A DNA stretch of 64,000 bases from Sphingomonas montanisoli (GTDB taxonomy: Bacteria > Pseudomonadota > Alphaproteobacteria > Sphingomonadales > Sphingomonadaceae). A program made the position numbers and the translations under genes. Position 1 is the first letter of the stretch. Every line of letters starts with the position of its first letter. Below the pieces are notes generated by a model that was not told the origin of the DNA, did not search any database, and worked only from the letters and a program-made list of their open reading frames with translations. Shown in pieces: positions 36,940 to 44,958 of the stretch. The DNA lies in NCBI RefSeq assembly GCF_008274695.1, contig NZ_VTOU01000001.1, forward strand, positions 372,001 to 436,000, read 5' to 3'.

Positions 36940-38571
36940 ATGGTTACGGCAGTCGGATCGTCGATCCTATCATCGCTGGGCGCGTCGAACATCGATACGG
37001 CCTCGCTCGTCGATCAGCTGGCGACCGCCGCGATCGCTAACAAAGCCGCTGCGCTGACCAAGAAAGAAACCGCGAACACTACCAAGATCTCCGACCTCGC
37101 CAATGCGATCAACACGATTACGACCTTCTCCTCGTCGCTCGCTTCGCTGATTTCGGGCGGGTCGCTCTACACCCAGCCGACCAGCTCGAACACGTCGCTG
37201 GTGCAGGTGAGCGCGGTCGCCGGCGCGCGGCTTTCGGGCCTGTCCGCGACGATCGAGGTGCAGCAGCTCGCCACCGCGCAGACGATGACGTCCGCCCCCC
37301 TGTCCGGCAGCAACGCCGCGATTGGCGAAGGCACGCTGCAGCTCAAGGTCGGTGACAAGACCGCGACGATCAAAATCGATTCGACCAACAACACCGCCGC
37401 CGGTCTGGCCAAGGCGATCAAGGACGCGAACCTGGGCGTCACCGCCAGCCTCGTCACCGATAGCACCGGCACCCGCCTGGTCGTGAAGGGGCAAACCGGA
37501 GAAGATAACGCCTTCTCGCTGACCAAGCTGACCGGCGACGATGTAGGTATCGGCCGCTTCACCTTTGATCCGGCCACCTATGACGAGGACAACGTCACCG
37601 GCCTGACGCTGAAGCAGGAGGCGCTCAACGCCGAACTGATCGTCGACGGCGTCGCGGTCAGCAAGGCGTCGAACAGTTTTTCAGACGTCCTCGACGGCGT
37701 GAAGATCGACCTGCAGGGCGCGGCGCCCGGCACCAAGATCTCGATCGGTGCGAACCAGCCGACCGAAGCGATCAAGCAGGCGGTGAGCGACATCGTGGAC
37801 GCCTATAACGAGGCGCGCTCGACACTGAGCAAGATGACCGGCGTCGACGGCAGCCTTCGGTCGGATTCGGGCATCCGTTCGCTGGTGACCAAGCTGTCGC
37901 AGCTGACGACGACCAAGCTCACCTATCCGGCCGATCCCAGCAGCCCTTCGACGCTGGCCGAGATCGGGGTCAAGACCAACCGCGATGGCACGCTCACGCT
38001 TGACGCGGCCAAGCTGTCGTCGGTGATGACGAGCAATCCCGAAGCGGTCGAGGCGATGTTCAATCCGGGGCAGCGCTCGTCAAGCCCGCTGATCCAGATC
38101 ACCAGCCCGATCGGCAAGACGCCGGGTGGCATCTACACCGTGACCAACGTCAAGGCGGCGACCAGCAACACGGCTGCCTCCGCCACGCTCGACGGACAGG
38201 CGATGCTCCCATCGGGCAGCGACAGCGTGCAATCGTCCTTCTTCGCGGCATCGGCCGGCCTGATCTTCAAGCCGTTGGGCGACGTCGCGAGCGCGACCAT
38301 CTCGATCGATCTCGGCATCGCCGGCGCGCTTGAGGCGATCAAGACCAGCCTCACTGCCTCGTCCGGCGCGCTCACCGCATCGCAGACCCGGCTCGACACG
38401 GAGAAGAAGACGATCTCCGACGAGAAAGAGAAGCTGACCGTGCGGGACGCCGCCTATCGCGAGCAGCTGACCAAGCAATATACATCGTTGCAGACCCGGC
38501 TGCGCGCCTACAGCTCGACCCAATCGTTCATCACCCAACAGATCGAACAATGGAACAAGAGCAACAATTGA
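36940..38571 (+). CDS. fliD: Flagellar filament cap protein FliD (hook-associated protein 2)
   Basis: A 543-aa protein. Ser/Thr/Ala-rich N-terminus (SSILSSLGASNIDTASLVDQL) with coiled-coil heptads, a FliD_N domain, a variable middle, and a C-terminal coiled coil (LDTEKKTISDEKEKLTVRDA ... YTSLQTRLRAYSSTQSFITQQ). The cap sits on the filament tip and folds flagellin subunits into place. A sigma-28-type promoter lies directly upstream, and fliS follows by 40 bases. Confidence 0.94.
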   Translation: MVTAVGSSILSSLGASNIDTASLVDQLATAAIANKAAALTKKETANTTKISDLANAINTITTFSSSLASLISGGSLYTQPTSSNTSLVQVSAVAGARLSGLSATIEVQQLATAQTMTSAPLSGSNAAIGEGTLQLKVGDKTATIKIDSTNNTAAGLAKAIKDANLGVTASLVTDSTGTRLVVKGQTGEDNAFSLTKLTGDDVGIGRFTFDPATYDEDNVTGLTLKQEALNAELIVDGVAVSKASNSFSDVLDGVKIDLQGAAPGTKISIGANQPTEAIKQAVSDIVDAYNEARSTLSKMTGVDGSLRSDSGIRSLVTKLSQLTTTKLTYPADPSSPSTLAEIGVKTNRDGTLTLDAAKLSSVMTSNPEAVEAMFNPGQRSSSPLIQITSPIGKTPGGIYTVTNVKAATSNTAASATLDGQAMLPSGSDSVQSSFFAASAGLIFKPLGDVASATISIDLGIAGALEAIKTSLTASSGALTASQTRLDTEKKTISDEKEKLTVRDAAYREQLTKQYTSLQTRLRAYSSTQSFITQQIEQWNKSNN

Positions 38572-38611
38572 TGCCAGCCCGCATCACCCTTTTCATGTTC
38601 AGGAGCTTTGA

Positions 38612-39001
38612 ATGCTGATGTCCGGTTATCCCGGTGCCGCCCGTGGCCGCTATCAGGCCGTCGACGTCGACAGCCGGATCGAAAGCGCATCGCCGCACAA
38701 GCTGATCGCGATCCTGTTCGACGAACTGATCAAGGCGATCGAGATCATGCAGGCGGCGCAGTCCATCGGCAATCGCGCCAAGATGATCGACAAGCAGCAG
38801 CGCGCCGCGAACATCCTGCTCGCGCTCGAAACCAGCCTCGATTTCCGGGGTGGCGGTGATCTGGCGATCACGCTGGCGCAGGTCTATCGCGAAGGGCGCC
38901 GGCTCGTGCAGCAGGGCGGCCGCGAGGACAGGCCCGAGATGGTCGAGGAAGCCCGCTCGATGCTCGCCGAAATCGCCAGCGCCTGGGAACAGATCGGCTG
39001 A
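38612..39001 (+). CDS. fliS: Flagellin export chaperone FliS
   Basis: A 129-aa all-helical protein: YQAVDVDSRIESASPHKLIA, LFDELIKAIEIMQAAQSIGN and DKQQRAANILLALETSLDF are family segments. FliS binds the flagellin C-terminus in the cytoplasm and prevents early polymerisation. GGAG stands before the ATG. It is the downstream partner of fliD, as usual. Confidence 0.94.
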   Translation: MLMSGYPGAARGRYQAVDVDSRIESASPHKLIAILFDELIKAIEIMQAAQSIGNRAKMIDKQQRAANILLALETSLDFRGGGDLAITLAQVYREGRRLVQQGGREDRPEMVEEARSMLAEIASAWEQIG

Positions 39002-39083
39002 CGCTTACCGGCGCGTTAACCGCGCTGCTTCAGATCGGCTTCAGCAGCTTCGCCACACAAGGATGGCGAACGGAGAACAGGCC

Positions 39084-39374
39084 ATGACAGCTACCAAACG
39101 ACAGATTCGCGACGGTGGCGACCTCCGGTCGGTACGCGCACCTGAGCAGGTGAACCCGATCCAGGCCGCCGCGGCCAATACGCGCCCGGTCGAATCCCCA
39201 GCGCGCATCTTGCAGGATCAGGTCGGCCGCTATGCCGCCGGTCATGCCGTACGCCTGCCCCGCGAACACCGATCGCAGCGCGGCGAATTGTCGCGCTTCA
39301 TACTGGGCGCCGTCACCTTGTGGGGCTGCACCCTCGGCGGCATCGGCGCGCTGCTCGTCAAAGCGGCGATGTAA
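39084..39374 (+). CDS. Small single-helix membrane protein, unknown function
   Basis: A 96-aa protein with a hydrophilic N-terminal two-thirds (MTATKRQIRDGGDLRSVRAP...) and one transmembrane helix near residues 73-93 (FILGAVTLWGCTLGGIGALL). GGAG precedes the ATG at 39084; another in-frame ATG at 39064 is possible. It lies 82 bases after fliS on the same strand, so a flagellar or motility-related role is possible but not shown. I do not recognise the family. Confidence 0.6.
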   Translation: MTATKRQIRDGGDLRSVRAPEQVNPIQAAAANTRPVESPARILQDQVGRYAAGHAVRLPREHRSQRGELSRFILGAVTLWGCTLGGIGALLVKAAM

Positions 39375-39384
39375 TCATCTAAGG

Positions 39385-39406
39385 TCCTCCCCCTGGCGGG
39401 GGAGGA
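39385..39406. repeat. Short hairpin, family D (copy 2)
   Basis: TCCTCCCCC (39385-39393) and GGGGGAGGA (39398-39406) pair perfectly around TGGC. It ends right at the stop codon of the DUF4169 gene and lies 10 bases after the stop of the small membrane protein, so it may end both transcripts. Confidence 0.8.
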
Positions 39407-39586
39407 TCAAGATTCGTCCAGCTTCGCTCCGTCCACGGTGCGCTCGATCCGGGCGCGCTCTTTGTCCGCCGCCTGCTTCTCTGCCTTCGTCCGCCCGAAT
39501 GCCGCGCGGTTCGCATCGGCGCGGGCCTTGTCGTCGGTGCGCTTCTTCGCCTTGCGGGCTCGATTGAGGTTGATGATCTCAGCCAT
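39407..39586 (-). CDS. DUF4169 family small basic protein
   Basis: A 59-aa protein read from the minus strand: MAEIINLNRARKAKKRTDDK, then ARADANRAAFGRTKAEKQAA and a tail ERARIERTVDGAKLDES. The start EIINLNRxRK and the AAxNRxxFGRTKAEK pattern are typical of DUF4169, a small alphaproteobacterial family of unknown function. It is divergent from rnc. Confidence 0.87.
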   Translation of the reverse strand: MAEIINLNRARKAKKRTDDKARADANRAAFGRTKAEKQAADKERARIERTVDGAKLDES

Positions 39587-39644
39587 GAACCCATCCTGCC
39601 CCGAAATGCGTGACGCCGGAACCCGCTTCGTCTAAGGCGCGCCG

Positions 39645-40313
39645 ATGAATGAAGATGCCATCGCCGGCTGGGTGCGCGACGCGCTGGGCCATGCGCCCCG
39701 CGATCCCGCCCTGTTCGTCCGCGCGCTGACCCACGGCAGTTACAATGCCGACCATTATGAGCGGCTTGAATTCCTGGGCGACCGGGTCTTGGGCCTGATC
39801 GCGGCCGACTGGATCTATGCCGAGTTCCCGAACGAGCCCGAGGGCAATCTATCGCGCCGGCTCAACGTGATCGTCAGCCGCGAAACCTGCGCCGATGTCG
39901 GCCGCGACATCGGAGTGCCCGAGCGGCTGATCCTGGGCAAGCAGGCGCGCGACGACGGCGCCCGCCATTCCGAAAATGTCGTCGGCGACGTCGTCGAGGC
40001 GCTCATCGGTGCGCTGTTCCTGGAGGCCGGGCTCGACGGTGCGACCGCATTCGTCCGCCGTGCGTGGGGCGATCGGGTCACGCGGCAGGCGCAGGCGCCC
40101 CGGCATCCCAAGTCCGCCTTGCAGGAATGGGCCGCTGCCAATCGCTGCCGCCCTCCCATCTACACGCTGGGCGCGCGCACCGGCCCCCACCATGCGCCGC
40201 GCTTCAACGTCACCGTCGCCATCCCCGGCCGCGCCGAGGCGAGCGCCGAAGGCACATCGAAGCAGGAGGCGGAAACCGCCGCCGCCAAAGCCCTATTGGA
40301 GAAGCTCGCATGA
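39645..40313 (+). CDS. rnc: Ribonuclease III
   Basis: A 222-aa double-strand-specific endoribonuclease. The signature ERLEFLGDRVLGL holds E42 and D46, and NVVGDVVEALIGALFLEAG holds the catalytic D115 and E118. A double-stranded RNA-binding domain spans about residues 150-222. It processes rRNA precursors and other duplex RNA. Its stop overlaps the era start (ATGA), the conserved rnc-era order. Confidence 0.96.
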   Translation: MNEDAIAGWVRDALGHAPRDPALFVRALTHGSYNADHYERLEFLGDRVLGLIAADWIYAEFPNEPEGNLSRRLNVIVSRETCADVGRDIGVPERLILGKQARDDGARHSENVVGDVVEALIGALFLEAGLDGATAFVRRAWGDRVTRQAQAPRHPKSALQEWAAANRCRPPIYTLGARTGPHHAPRFNVTVAIPGRAEASAEGTSKQEAETAAAKALLEKLA

Positions 40314-41203
40314 CCGAACGTTGCGGATTCGTCGCCGTCGTCGGCGCGCCGAACGCGGGCAAATCGACCCTCGTCAACGCGATCGTCGGCCAGAAGGTCG
40401 CGATCGTCAGCCCCAAGGCGCAAACGACGCGCACCCGCCTGATCGGCGTCGCGATCGCCGACCAGTCGCAGATCCTGTTGATCGACACGCCCGGCATCTT
40501 CGATCCCAAGCGCCGGCTCGATCGCGCGATGGTCGCCGCGGCCTGGGGCGGTGCGCAGGATGCCGATCTGATCGCGCTCGTCGTCGACGCCCAGACCGGG
40601 GTCACCAAGCGGGTCGCCCCGCTGATCGAGACGCTTAGCCAGCGTCGCGAGCCCAAGCTCGTTATCCTCAACAAGGTCGATCTCTGTTCGAAGGGGACGT
40701 TGCTCGAATTGGCGACGAAGCTGCAGGAAGCCTTGAACCCCGAGGACATCTTCATGGTCTCGGCGTCGACCGGCGACGGCGTCGGCGACCTCAAGGCGGC
40801 GCTCGCCGCGCGCGTGCCTGAGGGGCCATGGCATTTCCCCGAGGAGCAGGTGTCCGACGCCACCGACCGCATGTTGGCAGCCGAAGTGACGCGCGAGCAG
40901 CTCTACCTGCAACTCCACGCCGAGTTGCCCTATGACAGCGCGGTCGAGACCGAGAAATATGAGGAGCGCAAGGACGGATCGGTCGCGATCTACCAGCAGA
41001 TCCTCGTCGCCCGCGATACCCAGCGCGCGATCGTCCTGGGCCATCGCGGCGCGCGACTGAAGGAAATCGGCAGCCGATCGCGCGAGGAACTGGCCAAGTT
41101 GCTCGACCGCAAGGTCCATCTGTTCCTGCACGTCAAAGTGGCGGAGAAATGGAGCGACGATCGCGGGCTTTATCGCGAAATCGGGCTGGATTGGGTCGAC
41201 TAG
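40310..41203 (+). CDS. era: GTPase Era
   Basis: A 297-aa GTPase for 30S subunit maturation. G1 GAPNAGKS at residues 12-19, G2 QTTRTR, G3 DTPGI, G4 NKVD, then a C-terminal KH domain (IVLGHRGARLKEIGSRSREE) that binds the 3' end of 16S rRNA. Its start is coupled to rnc. Its stop overlaps the convergent cobB stop by four bases. Confidence 0.96.
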   Translation: MTERCGFVAVVGAPNAGKSTLVNAIVGQKVAIVSPKAQTTRTRLIGVAIADQSQILLIDTPGIFDPKRRLDRAMVAAAWGGAQDADLIALVVDAQTGVTKRVAPLIETLSQRREPKLVILNKVDLCSKGTLLELATKLQEALNPEDIFMVSASTGDGVGDLKAALAARVPEGPWHFPEEQVSDATDRMLAAEVTREQLYLQLHAELPYDSAVETEKYEERKDGSVAIYQQILVARDTQRAIVLGHRGARLKEIGSRSREELAKLLDRKVHLFLHVKVAEKWSDDRGLYREIGLDWVD

Positions 41204-41907
41204 GCGCCTAGCACCTCGTCCACCCAGGCGGGCACCAGCACGCTCGCCGGCCCCATCCGGCTCTCGTCGAAATTGTAGCTTCCCGCTGACGGCTCGAGGT
41301 TGAGTTCGAGCGTCTCGGCGCCGAAATGGCGTGCCATCTGAACATAGCCCGCCGCCGGATAGACTGCGCCCGATGTGCCGATCGACACGAACAGATCGGC
41401 CTCGGCCAGTGCCGCCTCGATCCGGTCCATCTCATACGGCATCTCGCCGAAGAAGACGATGTCGGGCCGCACGCCACCGCTCTCCCCGCAGACGGCGCAG
41501 TCCGGCCCGTCGAGCATCGCCCCGCCGAAGGAGGCGCGCCCGCCGCACCCTTCGCACAGCGCCGACATCAGTTCGCCATGCATGTGGAGCAGCCGCTTCG
41601 CCCCCGCGCGTTCGTGCAGATCATCAACATTCTGCGTGACGATCAACAGGTCGCCCGCCCATTCGCGATCGAGCCGCGCCAGCGCCTCGTGCGCCGCATT
41701 GGGTTTGACGCCGCCTAGCGCCGCGCGCCGCTGATCGTAGAAATCGAGCACCAGCGGGCGATTGCGCGCCAGCGCCTCGGGCGTGCAGATATCCTCCACT
41801 CGATGCCCCTCCCACAGCCCACCGGGCCCGCGAAACGTATCGAGCCCACTTTCGGCCGAAATGCCGGCGCCCGTCAGGACGACGATGTTGCGGACTGCGG
41901 TGGGCAT
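41200..41907 (-). CDS. cobB: NAD-dependent protein deacylase (sirtuin, CobB-type)
   Basis: A 235-aa sirtuin. NAD-binding GAGISAESGLDTFRG, TQNVDDLHERAG, the catalytic histidine in LHMHGE, two CxxC zinc pairs (CEGCGG and CAVCGE) and IGTSGAVYPAAG are present. FYDQRR supplies the Tyr-xx-Arg pair of class III sirtuins, so desuccinylation as well as deacetylation is likely. It would control metabolic enzymes by removing lysine acyl groups. Confidence 0.94.
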   Translation of the reverse strand: MPTAVRNIVVLTGAGISAESGLDTFRGPGGLWEGHRVEDICTPEALARNRPLVLDFYDQRRAALGGVKPNAAHEALARLDREWAGDLLIVTQNVDDLHERAGAKRLLHMHGELMSALCEGCGGRASFGGAMLDGPDCAVCGESGGVRPDIVFFGEMPYEMDRIEAALAEADLFVSIGTSGAVYPAAGYVQMARHFGAETLELNLEPSAGSYNFDESRMGPASVLVPAWVDEVLGA

Positions 41908-41914
41908 CGCGCTC

Positions 41915-42103
41915 CTATCGTTCCGCCCAGGGCAGCGCGCGGTTCAGGGTTTCGACGACCTCGGCCATTGGCTCGATCACGGTGACGCTGCGCCCCTCGC
42001 CGAAGCGGATGCGGGTGCCGTCGGTGACGGAGGATATGAAGGTGACCTGCGCGGCGTTGACGGCGGTTTCCAGGCGATCGGTGTCGGTAAGGGTGACGAT
42101 CAT
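41915..42103 (-). CDS. 62-aa protein with FlbD-like pattern
   Basis: A small protein starting MIVTLTDTDRLETAVNAAQV with ISSVTDGTRIRFGEGRSVTV and a C-terminal EVVETLNRALP helix. The order (beta strand, VN, I-x-x-V, GTxIxF, V-x-E, EVV) resembles flagellar FlbD family proteins, which are about this size. GGAGG lies before the ATG at 42103. It starts upstream of cobB on the same strand, eight bases away. The family assignment is tentative; no flagellar gene adjoins it, although the flagellar block ends 3 kb away. Confidence 0.55.
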   Translation of the reverse strand: MIVTLTDTDRLETAVNAAQVTFISSVTDGTRIRFGEGRSVTVIEPMAEVVETLNRALPWAER

Positions 42104-42254
42104 GGCACATCCTCCTTCATTGTTATCGGCACAGACTAGGCGCCTTTTCGTCGCTGTCACCGATAAATAATCGCTCTGTCGCATCCATAACGCATCTTGG
42201 CCCGTAACTGTCGTTGCTTCCCACACATGGGAGGCTTCGAGAGGATGTCTTCCC

Positions 42255-42800
42255 ATGAGCATTAAGTTTCGCCTGAGCCTGGCCGCGATCGCGCTTGCCG
42301 TCGCCGCGCCCGTCATCGCCGCCAATCCGATGGTCGGTGGTGCCGCGATGTATCCGACCAAGACGATCGTCGACAATGCCGTGAACTCGAAGGATCACAC
42401 CACCCTCGTCGCCGCCGTGAAGGCCGCGGGCCTGGTCGAGACGCTGCAGGGCACCGGCCCCTTCACCGTGTTCGCACCGACCAACGATGCGTTCGGCAAG
42501 CTGCCGGCCGGCACCGTCGACACGCTGGTGAAGCCCGAGAACAAGGACACGCTCACCAAGATCCTGACCTACCATGTCGTCGCGGGCCGCATGACCTCCA
42601 AGGAAATTGCCGCCGCGATCAAGGCAGGCAACGGCAAGGCTAGCCTCACCACCGTCCAGGGTGAGAAGCTCACCGCGTGGATGCAGGGCGACAAGCTGGT
42701 CCTGACCGACGCCAAGGGCGGCAACTCGACCGTCACGATCAAGGACGTGATGCAGTCCAACGGCGTGATCCACGTCGTCGACACCGTCCTGATGCCGTAA
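42255..42800 (+). CDS. Exported fasciclin domain protein
   Basis: A 181-aa protein with a signal peptide (MSIKFRLSLAAIALAVAAPVIA) and one fasciclin (FAS1) domain: LVAAVKAAGLVETLQGTGPF, TVFAPTNDAFGKLPAG, LTYHVVAGRMT and the ending NGVIHVVDTVLMP. FAS1 domains mediate adhesion or surface interactions; single-domain bacterial forms are periplasmic or secreted with unclear roles. It is monocistronic with a stem-loop after it. Confidence 0.93.
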   Translation: MSIKFRLSLAAIALAVAAPVIAANPMVGGAAMYPTKTIVDNAVNSKDHTTLVAAVKAAGLVETLQGTGPFTVFAPTNDAFGKLPAGTVDTLVKPENKDTLTKILTYHVVAGRMTSKEIAAAIKAGNGKASLTTVQGEKLTAWMQGDKLVLTDAKGGNSTVTIKDVMQSNGVIHVVDTVLMP

Positions 42801-42809
42801 TGGGCTTTC

Positions 42810-42838
42810 GGAGGCCGGGCCCGTCCCGGCCTCCGCCT
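42810..42838 (+). terminator. Stem-loop after the fasciclin gene
   Basis: GGAGGCCGGG (42810-42819) pairs perfectly with CCCGGCCTCC (42825-42834) around CCCGT, nine bases after the stop. The following GCCTTACG is only weakly T-rich. Confidence 0.6.
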
Positions 42839-42905
42839 TACGAGGTGAGTTGCAAGCACGATCGCCAGCGCCCATTAAGCCGCCGGATCAACAAGGGCGG
42901 ACGGC

Positions 42906-43661
42906 ATGACGGCGATCGGGATTTTGGGTGCGCAGGGACGAATGGGCCTTGCGATCGCCAATGAGGCGACCGGCTTGGGTGCCACGATCGCGGGCGGGGT
43001 CGATCGCGAGGGCGCGGTCGTCGGCCCGCATGCGGATGCCGCGGCACTCGCCGGCGGCGCCGACGTCCTGATCGATTTCTCCTCCCCCGCCGCGCTCGAA
43101 GCGCATCTCGCGGCAGCCGAGGCGGCGGGCAGGCCGATCGTCATCGGCACGACCGGCCTGAAGCCCGAACATCACGCCCGGATCGACGAGGCTGCGAAGC
43201 ACATCGCCGTCCTCCAGTCAGCGAACACCTCGCTGGGCGTCAACGTGCTCAGCCTGCTGGTCGAGCGTGCGGCGAAGATGCTCGGCACCGACTGGGATAT
43301 CGAGATCGTCGAGATGCATCACCGCCACAAGGTCGATGCCCCGTCGGGCACCGCTTTGCTGCTCGGCGCATCGGCCAATATCGGCCGGGGTGCTTCGAAC
43401 GGGACCGACCTGAACCGCATCGACCGGATGGGCAACGATGCCGGCGCGCGCGAAGAAGGCGGTATCTACTATGCCTCGCTGCGCGGCGGATCGGTGGCGG
43501 GCGATCACCAGGTCGTATTCGCGAGCGACGGCGAGCGGATCGAGCTAGGCCACCGCGCCGAAAATCGCGGCATCTTCGCCAAGGGTGCGGTGAAGGCGGC
43601 GCTGTGGCTCGCGGGGAAGCCGGCCGGCCGATACACGATGGGCGACGTGCTGGGGCTCTGA
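42906..43661 (+). CDS. dapB: 4-hydroxy-tetrahydrodipicolinate reductase
   Basis: A 251-aa enzyme of the diaminopimelate/lysine pathway. NAD(P)H-binding GILGAQGRMG at residues 5-14, IDFSSPAALEAH, GTTGLKPEH, and the catalytic EMHHRHKVDAPSGTAL (H138, H139, K142) are all present. It reduces the dihydrodipicolinate-level intermediate in the cytoplasm. The next gene, nth, is 124 bases away with a perfect inverted repeat between. Confidence 0.96.
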   Translation: MTAIGILGAQGRMGLAIANEATGLGATIAGGVDREGAVVGPHADAAALAGGADVLIDFSSPAALEAHLAAAEAAGRPIVIGTTGLKPEHHARIDEAAKHIAVLQSANTSLGVNVLSLLVERAAKMLGTDWDIEIVEMHHRHKVDAPSGTALLLGASANIGRGASNGTDLNRIDRMGNDAGAREEGGIYYASLRGGSVAGDHQVVFASDGERIELGHRAENRGIFAKGAVKAALWLAGKPAGRYTMGDVLGL

Positions 43662-43684
43662 TGCGCGAGGCGTCGTCCCCGACC

Positions 43685-43761
43685 CCGTTCGTGTCGAGCG
43701 AAGTCGAGACACGTTGGCTGGGTGCGCGGTGCCGCGTCTCGACTTCGCTCGACACGAACGG
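43685..43761. repeat. Perfect 26-bp inverted repeat, family C
   Basis: The arms at 43685-43710 and 43736-43761 are exact reverse complements (26 of 26), each containing TTCGTGTCGAGCGAAGTCGA or its complement. The loop is 25 bases. It lies between dapB and nth, ending 24 bases before the nth start, so it could end the dapB transcript or shape nth translation. Only one copy is in the window. Confidence 0.92.
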
Positions 43762-43785
43762 TTATTTTTGGGGCGGGTTCGGGAA

Positions 43786-44439
43786 GTGAAAAAAGCCGAC
43801 GTCTTCGAATTCTACCGGCGCCTTGCGGAGTCCGATCCGGCGCCCGAGACCGAACTCGAATATGTGAACCCCTACACTCTGCTCGTCGCGGTCGCTTTGT
43901 CCGCGCAGGCGACCGATATCGGGGTCAACAAGGCGACGAAGCTGCTGTTTCAGGAGGTGCAGACCCCGCAGGCGATGCTCGATCTGGGCGAAGCGGGGCT
44001 GAAGCAGCACATCAAGACGATCGGCCTGTTCAACACCAAGGCCAAGAACGTCATGGCCGCCGCCCGCATCCTGGTCGACGAACATGATGGCGAAGTGCCG
44101 CAGAGCCGCGAGGCGCTGGAGCAGTTGCCGGGCGTCGGGCGCAAGACCGCCAATGTCGTGATGAACGTCGCCTTCGGGGCAGAAACGATCGCGGTCGATA
44201 CCCACATCTTCCGTGTCGGCAACCGCACCGGCCTCGCCAAGGGCACGAACGTGCTGCAAGTCGAACTCAAGCTGGAGAAAGTGACGCCCGCGCCCTTCCG
44301 CCAGCACGCGCACCATTGGCTGATCCTGCACGGGCGCTATATCTGCAAGGCGCGCAAGCCCGAATGCTGGCGCTGCCCGGTGGACGACCTGTGCGCCTTC
44401 AAGCCGAAGACGCCGGCGCCCAAGCAGAAAGCCGCCTGA
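43786..44439 (+). CDS. nth: Endonuclease III
   Basis: A 217-aa DNA glycosylase/AP lyase for oxidised pyrimidines. Helix-hairpin-helix LPGVGRKTANVVMNVAF with catalytic K120, D138 in VDTHIFRV, and a 4Fe-4S cluster bound by C187, C194, C197 and C203. I chose the GTG at 43786 (VKKADVFEFYRRL); upstream in-frame codons would run through the inverted repeat. It is followed by a secreted hypothetical protein 20 bases on. Confidence 0.95.
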   Translation: MKKADVFEFYRRLAESDPAPETELEYVNPYTLLVAVALSAQATDIGVNKATKLLFQEVQTPQAMLDLGEAGLKQHIKTIGLFNTKAKNVMAAARILVDEHDGEVPQSREALEQLPGVGRKTANVVMNVAFGAETIAVDTHIFRVGNRTGLAKGTNVLQVELKLEKVTPAPFRQHAHHWLILHGRYICKARKPECWRCPVDDLCAFKPKTPAPKQKAA

Positions 44440-44459
44440 ACGCGGCTCAGGAGGTTGCC

Positions 44460-44843
44460 ATGAAGCTCGGCTTGCCCATCATCCTCACGATCGCCAGCCT
44501 TGCCGCGACCGCCGATGCCCGCTCGCTCAAACCCGAACAGGAGGCGCTGATCAAGCCCGACGGCAAGGCCGTCAGTTGCATCCCGATCAGCCAGATCCGG
44601 TCGAGCCGCGTGCGCGACGACAGCACGATCGATTTCTACATGAACAACCGGAAGGTCTATCGGAACAAGCTACCGTCGCGCTGCCCGTCGCTCGGCTTCC
44701 AGGAACGATTCAGCTACGCGACCTCGATCTCACAGCTTTGTTCGACTGACATCATCACCGTGCTGTTCTCCAACCCCAATTTCATGCCCGGCGCATCGTG
44801 CGGCCTCGGCCAGTTCCAGCCGGTGACGGGTGCTCCGAAATAA
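44460..44843 (+). CDS. Small exported cysteine-containing protein, unknown
   Basis: A 127-aa protein with a signal peptide (MKLGLPIILTIASLAATADA) after an ideal AGGAGG. The mature part has four cysteines (SCIPIS, RCPSLGF, LCSTDI, SCGLGQF), which could make two disulfides. The central DDSTIDFYMNNRKVYRNKLP recalls small sphingomonad periplasmic proteins annotated only as hypothetical. No function can be given. It may be cotranscribed with nth. Confidence 0.75.
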   Translation: MKLGLPIILTIASLAATADARSLKPEQEALIKPDGKAVSCIPISQIRSSRVRDDSTIDFYMNNRKVYRNKLPSRCPSLGFQERFSYATSISQLCSTDIITVLFSNPNFMPGASCGLGQFQPVTGAPK

Positions 44844-44853
44844 GGCCAGCTCC

Positions 44854-44877
44854 ATCCTCCCCGCCCGGGGGGAGGAT
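44854..44877. repeat. Short hairpin, family D (copy 3)
   Basis: ATCCTCCCC (44854-44862) and GGGGAGGAT (44869-44877) pair perfectly around a six-base loop, 10 bases after the stop of the exported protein gene. It probably doubles as a terminator on the plus strand. Confidence 0.75.
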
Positions 44878-44885
44878 CATAAAAG

Positions 44886-44938
44886 CTTAAAAAACCGGCG
44901 GCGCCTCCCCCCTTCGGAAGCGCCGCCGCACTACGTCC
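44886..44938 (-). terminator. Rho-independent terminator of the Coq4-like gene
   Basis: On the minus strand, CGGCGGCGC (44938-44930) pairs with GCGCCGCCG (44904-44896) around a 25-base loop, followed by GTTTTTTAAG. The loop TTCCGAAGGGGGGAG may pair further. It starts 20 bases after the Coq4-like stop codon. Confidence 0.85.
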
Positions 44939-44958
44939 GCCAGGACGAACTTTATCGT

